DNA of 64,000 bases from Xiphydria camelus. Taxonomy: Eukaryota; Arthropoda; Insecta; Hymenoptera; Xiphydriidae. The notes below the pieces were generated by a model that did not search any database, had not been told where the DNA came from, and was given only the letters and a program-made list of their open reading frames with translations. The stretch covers positions 11,156,304-11,220,303 of the forward strand of contig OY783197.1 of assembly GCA_963678675.1 (NCBI GenBank). The letters run 5' to 3'. The position numbers and the translations under genes are program-made. Positions 1 to 9,683 of the stretch are shown one piece after another. Numbering within the stretch: position 1 is the first letter of the stretch; each line of letters starts with the position of its first letter.

Positions 1-664
1 CGACTTTCCGCCTCAAACGCCAAGATCCCCGGATCAGTCAACTGGATAGTCAATCGGCATTTATTCGATGCATTAAAAGCCGATCTCTTATTTATTTCAC
101 TTGTACCTAATCATTTTTATGAATCTCACTGGTAATCGTTGTTGTCTTTTTCCTAAGAAAAATATACTTATTCGTATAATTTATATTGTAGTAATAGAGG
201 ATAAACGACTTGATATTTAGCAGTTGTGTTATATCCATAATGAAAATAAAAGAAAACGAAGTTAGGAAGCAAGAGAAGCTACAAAACTTGTAATTAATTT
301 GACAATATAGGAACTGATTAGAATATGGGCTCTGTACTTAATATGGGCCCCTGGTTTAGTTACCTAACAAATAACGCTATTTATGTGATGGTGAACAAAT
401 TTAAGCTAGTATGGCCACCACACAAACATCGCCCGTTTTTATCTTCATTCCACATGGTATTTATCTAAGGTGCGAGTTTGTTTATTTTCTGTTTACCGAA
501 CATTTTGCAGTCTAAGTTTAATTAGCTTGATTTTAATATTTTCTCATATTAGTTCATAACTTCTTTTGCTTAATCTAACAGAAGGAAAGGTTAAAAATGA
601 ATTCTCTTGCACATGTTCTCATGGTATAATAAATAGTATCTATGTTAAAACCTAATTTTGAAGT
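1..664. other. AT-rich stretch, nothing recognised
   Basis: No open frame with family features, no tandem array and no inverted repeat was seen here. The sequence is AT-rich and looks like intergenic or decayed repeat DNA. Confidence 0.5.
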
Positions 665-873
665 GAAACTTCTTTGCTGAGGGTACTAAACGCGCGCTCT
701 ATATTCAACGAAAAAAACCGTAACGAAATCCACACACTCTCCAGCGCTACCGTACGTGCCTCACTCATACAGCGATCTTGACCCTGCCCCATGACACCGC
801 TCTCGGCTCGACCCCATCCCACCGCTCCCCACCTTTCCCCATTCCACCGCTCACGACCGAGCGTTGACTAATA
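665..873 (+). repeat. Dispersed repeat, left part, interrupted by the foldback at 874-3062
   Basis: The stretch beginning GAAGTGAAACTTCTTTGC and continuing through a cytosine-rich part is seen again at about 28,858-29,040. The sequence following the foldback (3,063-3,110, AAAGCCATGTGTCGACTTTG) continues the same repeat, as at 29,050-29,080. The foldback therefore jumped into a pre-existing copy of this repeat, and the 29-kb copy serves as an approximate empty site. Family unknown. Confidence 0.6.
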
Positions 874-3062
874 GGCCAGGCGACAGGTAGTTCAATAAGG
901 AAATAATTAGTGGAAAGCTGGAAATTGCTTTAATCGCCTTATTTGGACCCAGATATTACTCTCCCAAGTTTTCCCCCTCGAGCGAGGTCGGCGTGGGCCC
1001 TTCTGGCCCTAAGAAGATACCATTTTTCATTTCTTTTGCAAATATCTCCCAAACCATCAACTTTATCAAACAAAATATCTATTATAAAAAATAATCTAGA
1101 ATAAATTTGCTATAAAAAAGTTCTGTATCGTTTGCTCTAATGTGAACCGTTACAATGCTACGACCATTCAAAGTGGAGCCATTTTTGATTCTTGCGGAAA
1201 AGTTATGGAAATCATATACCATATCAAAGTTTCTACATGTTATAAATATTTGTCAGCATTCCAGGTGCACAAGCTGTTAACTTGTTACAAGTATAACAGC
1301 TTTTCAATGTAAACAGCTGTGGCAAAGTACCTACGATTAGTATTATTATTGAGTAGTGTATTGATATAAAATCACTCTTTTCCACACCACCTGTAGTCCA
1401 GTCAATGGGGAGTTTTACCTTGCATTAAAAAGGGGAGTTTTAAAATTTGGCATGTTAGTTCAGTTTTACATCCTGAACAACATATTAAGTTTGCGACATC
1501 GTATCTTTTTGTGGGAAACGCCGCTATTTTGTTAAAATCAGTTTTTTGGCATTATCTCCTTTGTGGTTGCTTCCATCCAAAAAGTACCTATTACAAAAAT
1601 TGTAGAAGACCAAATTCTCTACAAGTTTCGTCTGAAATATTTTTCTATTAAACAAATGGTTTCTGAGGTATATTATATCAAATTGGGGCATATTTCTTAA
1701 AATCGCAAAAACGCGCCCTTTTCACAGGAAATTGCACTTATTATTTACGGATTATCTACTAGTAATCAATTATACTCGTTTTCACACCACCATGAGGTAG
1801 AGTAAACGATCGCAGAAGTAGTATCGCAGCCACTGAATGCGTGCAAAAACAGTACGTTATCTACCACTGCTTGTCCACCTTGCAAACTTTGTGAAGAAAA
1901 AACTACTTCTGCAGTTTTAAGCCAAGGAAAAGTCAAGTTCTTTAATGTACAGTCTGATGCAATGCTTTGGACTTTTCGAGAACATTAAAGAACTTGACTT
2001 TTCCTTGGCTTAAAACTGCAGAAGTAGTTTTTTCTTCACAAAGTTTGCAAGGTGGACAAGCAGTGGTAGATAACGTACTGTTTTTGCACGCATTCAGTGG
2101 CTGCGATACTACTTCTGCGATCGTTTACTCTACCTCATGGTGGTGTGAAAACGAGTATAATTGATTACTAGTAGATAATCCGTAAATAATAAGTGCAATT
2201 TCCTGTGAAAAGGGCGCGTTTTTGCGATTTTAAGAAATATGCCCCAATTTGATATAATATACCTCAGAAACCATTTGTTTAATAGAAAAATATTTCAGAC
2301 GAAACTTGTAGAGAATTTGGTCTTCTACAATTTTTGTAATAGGTACTTTTTGGATGGAAGCAACCACAAAGGAGATAATGCCAAAAAACTGATTTTAACA
2401 AAATAGCGGCGTTTCCCACAAAAAGGTACGATGTCGCAAACTTAATATGTTGTTCAGGATGTAAAACTGAACTAACATGCCAAATTTTAAAATTCCCCTT
2501 TTTAATGCAAGGTAAAACTCCCCATTGACTGGACTACAGGTGGGGTGGAAAAGAGTGATTTTATGTCAATACACTACTCAATAATAATACTAATCATAGG
2601 TACTTTGCCACAGCTGTTTACATTGAAAAGCTGTTATACTTGTAAGTTAACAGCTTGTGCGCCTGGAATGCTGACAAATATTTATAACATGTAGAAACTT
2701 TGATATGGCATATGATTTCCATAACTTTTCAGCAAGAATCAAAAAGGGCTCCACTTTGAATGGTCGTAGCATTGTAACGGTTCACATTAGAGACAAACGG
2801 TACAGAACTTCTTTATAGCAAATTTATTCTAGATTATTTTTTATAATAGGTATTTTGTTGATAAAGGTGATTGTTTGGGAGATATTTGTAAGAAAACGAA
2901 AAATGGTACCTTCTTAGGGCCAGAAGGGCCAACGCCGACCTCGCTCGAGGGGGAAAACTTGGGAGAGTAACATCTGGGTCCAAATAAAGCGATTAAAGCA
3001 ATTTCCAGCTTTCCACTAATTATTTCCTTATTGAGGCTTTTTTCCCGGCCTGTCGCCTGGCC
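874..3062. mobile_element. Near-perfect 2.2-kb foldback element
   Basis: Two arms of about 1.07 kb are reverse complements of each other around a centre near position 1,955, with only a few dozen unpaired bases. The ends are GGCCAGGCGACAGG and its complement. Each arm holds a short coding fragment; on the plus strand at about 1,967-2,164 it includes LFLHAFSGCDTTSA, a motif I associate with uncharacterised transposon-borne arthropod proteins. The fragment has no start context and is mirrored on the other strand. The duplicated target is unclear: TA is possible. Low divergence between arms suggests either recent formation or continuing gene conversion. Confidence 0.8.
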
Positions 3063-3110
3063 TATAAAGCCATGTGTCGACTTTGCGCGGCGGCCTCGCG
3101 AGCCAGCCTC

Positions 3111-3429
3111 GCAAAATAGAGGTTTGTTCCATCAGCACTCCCAGGCAGTCACAGAATGTCCGGAGCATGCGCGCTACGATTTTTCTGTTCCATCAGTTCC
3201 GCGGACAACTATTGGCCAAGTTCGTGATCGAGTGTTTTCTGTTCCATCAGTTCACAAAACCAGTTTCGGGACTGTCAAAAGTGTTTCTGTACAATTGCAG
3301 GGATTGCTTATCATACGCCTGCGCAGTGTGTAAGGTTATTTGACTGACTGGAGCAGGCGGTCCGGCGGGAAAAGTGGTATAAGTATGAAATTGTGAAAAT
3401 GAGATACTTATGTGTACCTCATGTGTGTT
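3111..3429. other. Unclassified sequence between foldback host repeat and Polinton piece A
   Basis: The phrase TTCTGTTCCATCAG recurs within about 200 bp, giving a short degenerate repeat. Open frames overlap this repetitive sequence and show no family features. The stretch ends at the truncation point of Polinton piece A. Confidence 0.4.
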
Positions 3430-3700
3430 GATGTCATACCTTATCGCGTCGCTACTGCGCAGTTGACCGGCCTTGGAATGCGTGCAGGTTCGAACTTGCT
3501 CCGCGCTACTCTACAGTTTCGATCGATCCGCACGCGTCACATTCCTGAGCGATGACGTCACGCATACAGGTTCCGACTTGCTCTCTTTTCCGAGAACTGT
3601 TTACTGCGATGATGTTCCCAGAATCGTGGTGACAGGTTCCGACGTTAACTATTTTTCCGTTGGGGAATCGCAGTTTAAATAATGAGACAACATTTTATTC
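3430..3700. repeat. Remnant of Polinton terminal region (piece A outer end)
   Basis: Reverse complement of the sequence at about 12,660-13,046, including the phrases ACTGCGCAGTTGACC and GATGACGTCA. Only slightly more than one unit of the 124-bp array present in piece B survives. The true terminus is lost. Confidence 0.7.
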
Positions 3701-3755
3701 GACCCCTTTTTATTTTTAGCCTTTATTGCTAAAAAATATTTGTACAAAAGAGAAA

Positions 3756-4517
3756 TTAGCCTTCTTGACAATAAACGCAACCCTTGATCATGGGTCGCGG
3801 ACCGTCGTAATCATCTCGGCCTCTCGGCATCCGGTGATGTCTGCGACATCGACGACAATCGGCGATACTCTTACCTTCGGTATATTTAACTGGTAGCCTG
3901 TCCCACGCATCTTCGATCGTGTTGGCGGCAAAGACGGTGAGAAAGTCTTTAGGGAGTTGGGCGATGTCTTCGGCGGTCATCGAGGTGAGGCTCCCCATTT
4001 CGAAGAAAATCCTCAGGGAACGTTTCAAAGATGGAGGATTACCCTTATGCTTCAGCCAGGTTTCCAAGCGTTTCGCGTTCTCAGCGGCACAGAAATGTCC
4101 ATCGGAGCCATGACACTGACATCTGGATGTTGGATCGCTGAGCAGTTTCCTCAACGATGGGCAGCCCAGTTCAACCAAATTAACAATGGTGCACTCGGTG
4201 TACTCCCGCAACCAGGCTTTCTTCTCCGCACCCTCCACGTACACCGTGGAGACACCATGTAGATGAGGTCCAAGCACATTTTCAATCATCACGTACGGCA
4301 CATCTCCAGAGTTCCACGAAAGTCCATGGAAGTTACGTTGCAACCAGGAATTTCTGCGGTGATACATCGTGGGCAGATCCCACCAAGGAACTGGAGGCTT
4401 GAATAGGAAAGTCGTGGCTTCCTGTGATCCAGAGTTGAGTGTAAGGACAGTAAGTTCCTTCAGCACGAATTGGTTGTGGGGCATCTTGAAGCCCTGTACA
4501 TTGACCACGGCTTCCAT
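3756..4517 (-). CDS. Polinton-associated conserved protein, function unknown (piece A copy)
   Basis: An uninterrupted frame of 253 residues lies just downstream of the major capsid gene on the same strand. I know this protein type from insect Polintons but not its function. The N-terminus has a V-x-V-Q-G-F-K segment, which resembles in outline the first motif of DEDDh nucleases, but later motifs are not evident, so that is only a hint. The C-terminal half has several Cys and His residues (CHGSDGHFC, CRRCRRHH, CVYC near the end) that could bind metal. The copy in piece B has two in-frame stops, so this is the better preserved one. The start ATG at 4,515-4,517 matches the start used in piece B. 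Confidence 0.7.
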   Translation of the reverse strand: MEAVVNVQGFKMPHNQFVLKELTVLTLNSGSQEATTFLFKPPVPWWDLPTMYHRRNSWLQRNFHGLSWNSGDVPYVMIENVLGPHLHGVSTVYVEGAEKKAWLREYTECTIVNLVELGCPSLRKLLSDPTSRCQCHGSDGHFCAAENAKRLETWLKHKGNPPSLKRSLRIFFEMGSLTSMTAEDIAQLPKDFLTVFAANTIEDAWDRLPVKYTEGKSIADCRRCRRHHRMPRGRDDYDGPRPMIKGCVYCQEG

Positions 4518-4542
4518 GGTGGAACTTAGCTCCTCGGAGATA

Positions 4543-5762
4543 TGACAGCCTATTTACCACACCGCTGATCAGTCGGTATTCCATTATGCGGTCATGCAGG
4601 ATGAGGCAGTACGCTGCAGTGTCAGCGGGAAAATTTGCACTCGCTTCGAACTCCAGACGCACGTCCACCGGGCCCGATTTCACCGACTCGTTTTGCTTCG
4701 AACAATCGATGACGGTGAGGGGCGCGTAATCAAGGAATTCGTCTTTGCTCAGCAACGGCTGGGGCTCCTTGCCGTAGTACGTGGTCTGGAAATTGGCGTA
4801 CATCTCGTACAGCAGGGCATACTGATAGTGTCCAAAATGTCAAGATTAAGGTTTCCATAGGGATAGCACTGCGAGTTCAGGAACAGCTTCACGTCTCTGA
4901 TGCCGCAGTGGTCGAATCAACTCGCGTTCTTGTTCTTCGTATTCTTCCGACCGGTTTGGAAGCCCAGTACGACGTAGCGGTGTTTCTCCAACTGCGTCGA
5001 GGTCTTCACTGTCCACACGTGCTTAGAGGTGCGTGGCAGCATGGGATACTCGTACAGTTCCCACGTGCGAAAGCTCATGGAGATGGGTGCATCATTGGCG
5101 ATAAACTTCAGCAGCTGAATCTTTCGCTGATCCGAGACCCTGATGTACGGCATCATCCACTCCAGCTTTAGTACCGCGATCTTGAAGGCTTCCTCGATCA
5201 ATTGTATGATGGCATTCGCATCGCTGTGTGCCCTCGTGAGAATCAGCTCGTACTTGGCGTTGACGACGATTCGTCGGTAGTCTTCTGCGAAACCGAGCAT
5301 CAAGCTCAGCGGTATGGCTACGTCAAAGTAGCCTTCGTCGTTGTTCAGACTCTTGCTTTCCTCGATATCGAACCAACCGTCGTTCTCCAGCAGTGAACGT
5401 TGACCGGGGCTCAGGGACACGAAGCCCTTCATGATGCTCGTCAATTCGACATTCTTGCTTCGATCAATCTCGATAGCGTTGATCTCGTAGCGTATCTCCT
5501 CGAAGAGATGGTAGATGCCGCTGTTAACGAGAGCGGTGTTTGCAGCTGCCGCGGATCCGTCACCCTTCAAGAGCCGACCGGACACGTGTAGCGAGCTCCT
5601 GCTCGGCAGCAAATACGCATCCTGGTGTTGAATGGCGATGCGAATTTCGTCGCTGTTGTTCAAGGTTGACGAGGCGTACGGTTGGTGAGCGTGCACTTCG
5701 CAGTGGGCGATGGACTCGTCGAAGACGATCGATGCATGAACGGTTATGATCTCCTCCTCCAT
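4543..5762 (-). pseudogene. Polinton major capsid protein (double jelly-roll), broken, piece A copy
   Basis: The product matches the long protein in insect Polintons assigned as the hexon-like double jelly-roll major capsid protein. The start is taken at the ATG at 5,760-5,762, just inside a longer frame, because piece B agrees from there. The frame is open for about 280 codons, then meets an in-frame stop at about 4,917. A one-nucleotide shift near 4,822 moves the remainder (ending around 4,545) to another frame, and the terminal stop itself is lost. The shift near 4,822 is shared exactly with piece B while the stop at 4,917 is not. It sits between the minor capsid gene and the unknown gene, as in other Polintons. 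Confidence 0.8.
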
Positions 5763-5888
5763 GGTATTGGGTAGACGACGAGTATGCAGCAGCAAAATCG
5801 TACTTTTACTTCACCAGTCTTCTTCCTCCTCCGTTGGTTGCTTTCACTCGTAGACCCAGACTCGTCAGTAGCTCCACGTTCGGACGTG

Positions 5889-6346
5889 TTGCACTCGACT
5901 CTCAGTGCGTTGACCTTGAGAATGGTCACGTATAGATCAGACTGATGAGTGACATTCGCCTCCAGAATGCGCGGTGTGAAACCCAACAGCCGACCGATGC
6001 TGTCCTCCGGTCGAAAGTCCACCTCGTGACTGCACTTGACTTCGCTGCGGAGAGTGTTGTTATTGGGCTTGATGCGGATGACGATATTCTGGCCGAAAAG
6101 TGCCTTTTGCACGTAGCTCTCGATGTCCTCGATCTCGTAGCTGCCGGTGGGTATGACGATCACCTTTCCTTCGCCGATGTGCAGCTTATTGTTTCCAACG
6201 TCTATGTTGGGTATCGAGTTGAATGTCAGCAGTTCCACCAACCCGAGTGTATAGCTCTTGAAGTGTGAGAGTTCGATGGGTGGAAAGTACTGAACCTCGA
6301 GCACCGAGGACGTCCCCGATAGAGTCAGCGTGAACGATTCCGCCAT
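5889..6346 (-). pseudogene. Polinton minor capsid (penton-like) protein, 3'-deleted
   Basis: The first 150 or so residues (from MAESFTLTLSG) agree with the intact N-terminus in piece B at 9,684. This family is the probable minor capsid protein (penton, single jelly-roll) of insect Polintons. That assignment follows from gene position and my recognition of the family rather than any motif. Relative to piece B about 320 bp are missing at the junction near 5,885-5,889, with a short ACA-type microhomology. This removes the C-terminal part and most of the next small gene. The open frame after the junction is a fusion artefact. Confidence 0.75.
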
Positions 6347-6378
6347 GACTGTGAGGTATCGATGGATGTGCGAACGTT

Positions 6379-6728
6379 TTATAGCAGCTGCTCACTCAAG
6401 AACTTGAGATACAAATGTCCGCACTCTCAAAAGTGCCATAGTCTTGATACCGCTCGTGATTGTACTTGACACTGCCGACACCGAGTTACGTCATAAGATC
6501 CGGCGGTGGACGTAGATTGCCGAAACTATCAAAGTACACAACGTCGTTGCCGATCTTTCGGTAGGCGACCCAGTGAGTTCCGGGACCGCTCGCATCGTCG
6601 AGGTTAACGATGGCTGATTCGCACCTTCGAGGTCCACTTCTGGGTAGGGCGTTTCGCATGAAGACGCCGCGAAAGTGCGGAATCTTCCAGATTCTGGCAT
6701 ACTTTCGTAGGTCAGCATCGGTCAGCAC
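6379..6728 (-). pseudogene. Polinton adenain-like cysteine protease, nonsense-interrupted
   Basis: The product resembles adenovirus protease (C5 family), which matures capsid proteins. GTHWVAY contains the catalytic His and VYFDSFG the acidic partner; a downstream CGHLYLKF carries the nucleophile Cys. An in-frame stop after about 90 residues separates the His/Asp part from the Cys. Compared with piece B the sequence upstream of the gene differs: here the PLA2 protein is fused almost directly to it by a deletion, which creates a spurious upstream ATG at 6,785. The natural start is uncertain; both copies have GTG where a start would fit. Confidence 0.8.
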
Positions 6729-6752
6729 TCGGCGGGGCAGTGTCTCGTGCAC

Positions 6753-7203
6753 CTCGAAGGGCCGATTTGATGACTGTGTGCGCATTATTGCCGGGGAGCA
6801 TGGACTTCTTCGCTGCGTCGACGATCTTCCTCAACGCGGTTGAAGGCTTCTGCTTCTTCTTCTTCTTCTTCTCCTTGAGACCCAATCCGAGTTTTCCCTT
6901 GACATTCATGGTGTTCGATACAGCCAGAGCTGCCGCTTTCTCGGCAATGCTCGCGTTTTTGGCGAATAGCCTTTCTCTCCTCGCTTCGAGATTATCCCGG
7001 TTCATCGAGTAGGCGATGTCGTGCTTCTTGCAAGCCACGTCGAGGGGGTTGATCCCCGGATCGCCTCGCGCGAGCCTCTCAGCCAACTTCGTGCCCGGTC
7101 CGCAGTACTGGCATCCCGGGATGTGCAGCTCGACGGGGAGTTTGTTGATGATGCTGTTTCCGATATCCTTACCACGTCGTTTGCGCGATCTGTGCACGAT
7201 CAT
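6753..7203 (-). CDS. Polinton protein with parvovirus-like phospholipase A2 domain, C-terminally truncated
   Basis: The frame starts at MIVHRSRKRRGKD, a basic N-terminus, and at about residues 37-67 has the secreted-PLA2 signature: calcium loop YCGPGTK and catalytic CKKHDIAY (HDxxY). PLA2 domains of this type occur in parvovirus VP1 and, from the literature I know, in adintovirus/Polinton virion proteins, where they are thought to help the particle cross membranes. The following part is Lys-rich. From about 6,753 the frame runs into protease sequence because of a deletion; the missing C-terminal part survives separately at 9,005-9,283. The PLA2 catalytic residues themselves look intact. Confidence 0.8.
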
Positions 7204-7266
7204 ATCCGGAGTATAACTGAAGGACCGGTCTATATAAACGCGGTACTTATAGCTTTCGCACCAGTC
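7204..7266. promoter_or_regulatory. Divergent promoter between PLA2 gene and packaging ATPase
   Basis: Only about 63 bp separate the divergent starts at 7,203 (minus) and 7,267 (plus). A canonical TATATAAA lies at 7,231-7,238, about 30 bp before the ATPase ATG. This marks the switch between the capsid transcription unit and the plus-strand unit. Activity is inferred from sequence alone. Confidence 0.5.
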
Positions 7267-8006
7267 ATGACTGAACTACGATTCGGCCAACAGTCCACCA
7301 GACTGCCTGTGATAAACTTTGACGAGCTCGCGCAACGGAGTGCCGAGAAGAAGAAAAGGCAGCACGGTGATATGCTGCCAAATAGCATACGGGCAGTACT
7401 TTGCGGACTATCCAATTGCGGCAAGACGAACGCGCTGCTCACCCTCATGACACACCCCGATGGACTGAGATTCGAGAACGTGTACGTCCACTCGAAATCG
7501 GTCAGTCAGCCCAAGTATTATACATGTTCCTGGAAAAAGTGCTCGATTCGGTGGACGGTGTCGAGTACCATGCTTTCAACGAGCACGAGCAAGTGGTGTC
7601 GCCGGAAGGGACACGTCCAAACTTGATAATGATCTTCGACGATGTCGCTTGAGAAAAGCAAGATGACATCAGAGCCTTTTTTTACATGGGTCGACACAGG
7701 GACGTCGACTGCTTGTACCTCTGTCAAACGTACGTCCGTATTCCCAAACACCTGGTGCGCAATAACGCCAACCTGCTGGTGCTCTTCCGGCAGGATGACA
7801 CGAATCTCCGACACGTTTATGATGATCACGTGAACACGGATATGCCTTACGCGAAGTTCAAGGACATATACTCCGCTTGCTGGAATGCCGACAAGTACGG
7901 ATTCATTGTCATCGACAAGGACCGGGAGCTCAACGAGGGCAGATACAGGAGGGGTTTCGACTACTTCGTGAACCTGATAAATGTGCAATGGTTGATGAAA
8001 CGTTGA
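7267..8006 (+). pseudogene. Polinton genome-packaging ATPase (FtsK/HerA, A32-like), frameshifted
   Basis: The product is the viral-type packaging ATPase of Polintons. The start is the ATG at 7,267 (MTELRFGQQ). The Walker A motif GLSNCGKT lies near 7,408-7,431 and a Walker B stretch LIMIFDDVA near 7,625-7,650. The frame changes near 7,520, so Walker A and Walker B are not in the same frame, and a stop directly follows Walker B. The C-terminal part is open again to 8,006 (ending NVQWLMKR). Length and order fit the family. No second copy exists in piece B. Confidence 0.8.
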
Positions 8007-8037
8007 TCAGTCGCCTCTCGCATCCGGTCGTGTCAAC

Positions 8038-8334
8038 ATGCGCAGCGAGATACGTAAGGAGAAGGACGTATTACGTCAAATCGCGAAAGCCAGTGAAGCG
8101 ATTCGACGAAAGCATCGAATGATAAAACTGGGCAGAGAGAGCACCGAACGCGTGATGTGAGTGAAGTCTTCAAACCTATGGTGACACCCCTGGAGAAATT
8201 GGCTCAGTCCGTGGCACCCGTCAAGATCGAACCGAAGCGGGAGAAGGAGGAACCCCAGTCGGAGGAGGAGGAGGAGGAAGACGATGCATCCTTCCGGACG
8301 ATAACGGGTGACGTTGAGGAGGAGGTGGAGGATG
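8038..8334 (+). pseudogene. Polinton DUF8207-type protein, N-terminal part, cut by inverted repeat
   Basis: From an ATG at 8,038 the frame reads into a basic helical segment (EIRKEKDVLRQIAKA), then after a one-base shift near 8,157 into SEVFKPMVTPLEKL and a long acidic run of Glu/Asp. I recognise the combination as the N-terminus of the protein whose C-terminal domain (DUF8207) is at 33,604 in piece C. The gene stops abruptly at 8,334 where the 662-bp inverted repeat begins. The function is unknown; the gene sits between the ATPase and integrase in Polintons. Confidence 0.65.
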
Positions 8335-8996
8335 AAAGCTTACCTACCTTACAGACTCTGCCCTTTCTACGCTGCCTTTCTCTCTCGCTTATCTTCCTCT
8401 CATCACTTCACTTAACCTCACTTTTGACTTTTCCTCGTTTTTCCTAATTTCCTATCGTTACCCTTCCTTTCCCAATAAACCCTTATAATCTATCTTTTAA
8501 CTCTTTCTCTCAGCTTTCTATCTATACCCTATACTACTCTTGCACTCTCTGTTGATCGCACTCTTGTTACAATTTTTCGTCTCACAACTCCAACACGTTC
8601 TCACCGTTCTACCTCCTGCAACCAACTCCGGATTTACTATAATAATCTGTGCTTTTTAATAAACAGTATAGTTTATAACTTGCTCAACATACTCTGGAAA
8701 CTCGAAATCAAATAATTTATTGATTTAATAATTGAACAAATTACAATTCTTGTCCATTTATTTACAAATAAATTTTCAAGTGGCCACCTATATGCAGGAG
8801 ACCGAAAATGTATTCCGCTGCTGCTTACAGAGCTCTTCCACAAGTACAATTTTCTAAGTCCATCGAGAGGAACAGTCGAAAATTGTCTAAATCCATCGGG
8901 CGCGACAGTCGAAAATTTTCTAATTCCTCTGTAATACTCTAAGTGGAGGGGACAATTTCAGGACTTTAAGATTTTTTTCAACGCTAGGTCAGGCCT
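8335..8996 (+). repeat. Left inverted repeat of the 6.3-kb unit
   Basis: Matches 13,949-14,629 in reverse complement with a small number of differences. It starts in a DUF8207 coding frame and ends at AGGCCT next to truncated Polinton coding sequence. It contains AATAAA-type signals and no coding frame of its own. Confidence 0.8.
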
Positions 8997-9004
8997 ATCG
9001 CAAA

Positions 9005-9283
9005 GTGCGATCTCCGCCCATTCTACCTGTGTCTCCGAAAATTGGCGGTTTCCTGCCATTCCTCATACCGCTATCTGCGGGTCTCAGTGCAACCGGAGCA
9101 CTAGCAGGCGGTGCTGCCGGAATCGTCAAGGCTGTGAACGACGCGAGTGCAGCCAAGCGACAGCTTCAGGAAAGTCAGAGACACAACCAGACGATGGAAG
9201 CCATCGCTCTGGGCCGAGGACTTCACCTGAAACCGTACAGACGTGGCCTGGGACTTCATCTGCGCCCACATCCAAAAAACTAA
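9005..9283 (+). pseudogene. Polinton PLA2 protein, C-terminal part (hydrophobic, Gly-rich, basic tail)
   Basis: The frame encodes a hydrophobic Gly/Ala-rich stretch (GGFLPFLIPLSAGL, then GALAGGAAG) followed by a charged helix and a basic tail with two related RGLxLxP segments. In insect Polintons I know this as the part downstream of the PLA2 domain or as a core/X-like virion protein. The amphipathic hydrophobic segment suggests membrane activity, which is inference. The 5' part is cut at 8,996. It abuts the protease gene, which confirms the order PLA2 - this segment - protease. Piece A lacks exactly this segment. Confidence 0.6.
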
Positions 9284-9303
9284 TCAGTACACTGCCCCGC
9301 CGA

Positions 9304-9651
9304 GTGCTGACCGATGCTGACCTACGAAAGTACGCGAGAATCTGGAAGATTCCGCACTTTCGCGGAGTCTTCATGCGAAACGCCCTACCCAGAAGTGGAC
9401 CTCGAAGGTGCGAATCAGCCATCGTTAACCTCGACGATGCGAGCGGTCCCGGAACTCACTGGGTCGCCTACCGAAAGATCGTCAACGACATTGTGTACTT
9501 TGATAGTTTCGGCAATCTACGTCCACCGCCGGATCTTATGACGTACCTCGGTGTCGGCAGTGTCAAGTACAATCACGAGCGGTATCAAGACTATGGCACT
9601 TTTGAGTGCGGACATTTGTATCTCAAGTTCTTGAGTGAGCAGCTGCTATAA
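9304..9651 (+). CDS. Polinton adenain-like cysteine protease, uninterrupted copy
   Basis: About 115 codons are open from a GTG at 9,304 to the stop at 9,649-9,651. The motifs occur in family order: GTHWVAYRK (catalytic His), IVYFDSFG (acidic residue), and FECGHLYLKF (Cys). The length is a little shorter than adenovirus protease, as is usual for Polinton proteases. Unlike the copy at 6,379-6,728 it has no internal stop. The lack of an ATG at the natural start means that translation is doubtful; an ATG at 9,314 lies in another frame. Confidence 0.75.
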   Translation: MLTDADLRKYARIWKIPHFRGVFMRNALPRSGPRRCESAIVNLDDASGPGTHWVAYRKIVNDIVYFDSFGNLRPPPDLMTYLGVGSVKYNHERYQDYGTFECGHLYLKFLSEQLL

Positions 9652-9683
9652 AACGTTCGCACATTCATCGATACCTCACAGTC
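9645..9683 (+). promoter_or_regulatory. TATA-like element before the minor capsid gene
   Basis: CTATAAAA at about 9,646-9,653 overlaps the protease stop codon and lies about 30 bp before the minor capsid ATG at 9,684. The same arrangement is present in piece A near 6,379. Its placement suggests a separate late-type transcript start; function is inferred. Confidence 0.35.

Larger units (their letters stand above)
3430..8334. mobile_element. Polinton/Maverick piece A: capsid half plus ATPase and DUF8207 N-terminus
   Basis: This is one side of a Polinton (adintovirus-like self-synthesising transposon). From the outer end inwards it carries an unknown conserved gene, major capsid, minor capsid, protease and PLA2 protein on the minus strand, then a packaging ATPase and DUF8207-type gene on the plus strand. 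The outer end is cut inside the terminal repeat array near 3,430 and the inner end is cut at 8,334 by the left inverted repeat of the 6.3-kb unit. No integrase or polymerase is linked to it here. Several genes have stops or shifts, so it is a fossil. Confidence 0.85.

Noticed and set aside
5744..5890. C-terminal extension of the piece A minor capsid protein with a Ser/Arg-rich tail
   Set aside because: It arises from the deletion at about 5,885 and reads the next small gene in a wrong frame.
6485..6785. Protease starting at the ATG at 6,785
   Set aside because: That ATG lies in PLA2-gene sequence joined by a deletion; piece B has different sequence upstream of the shared point.
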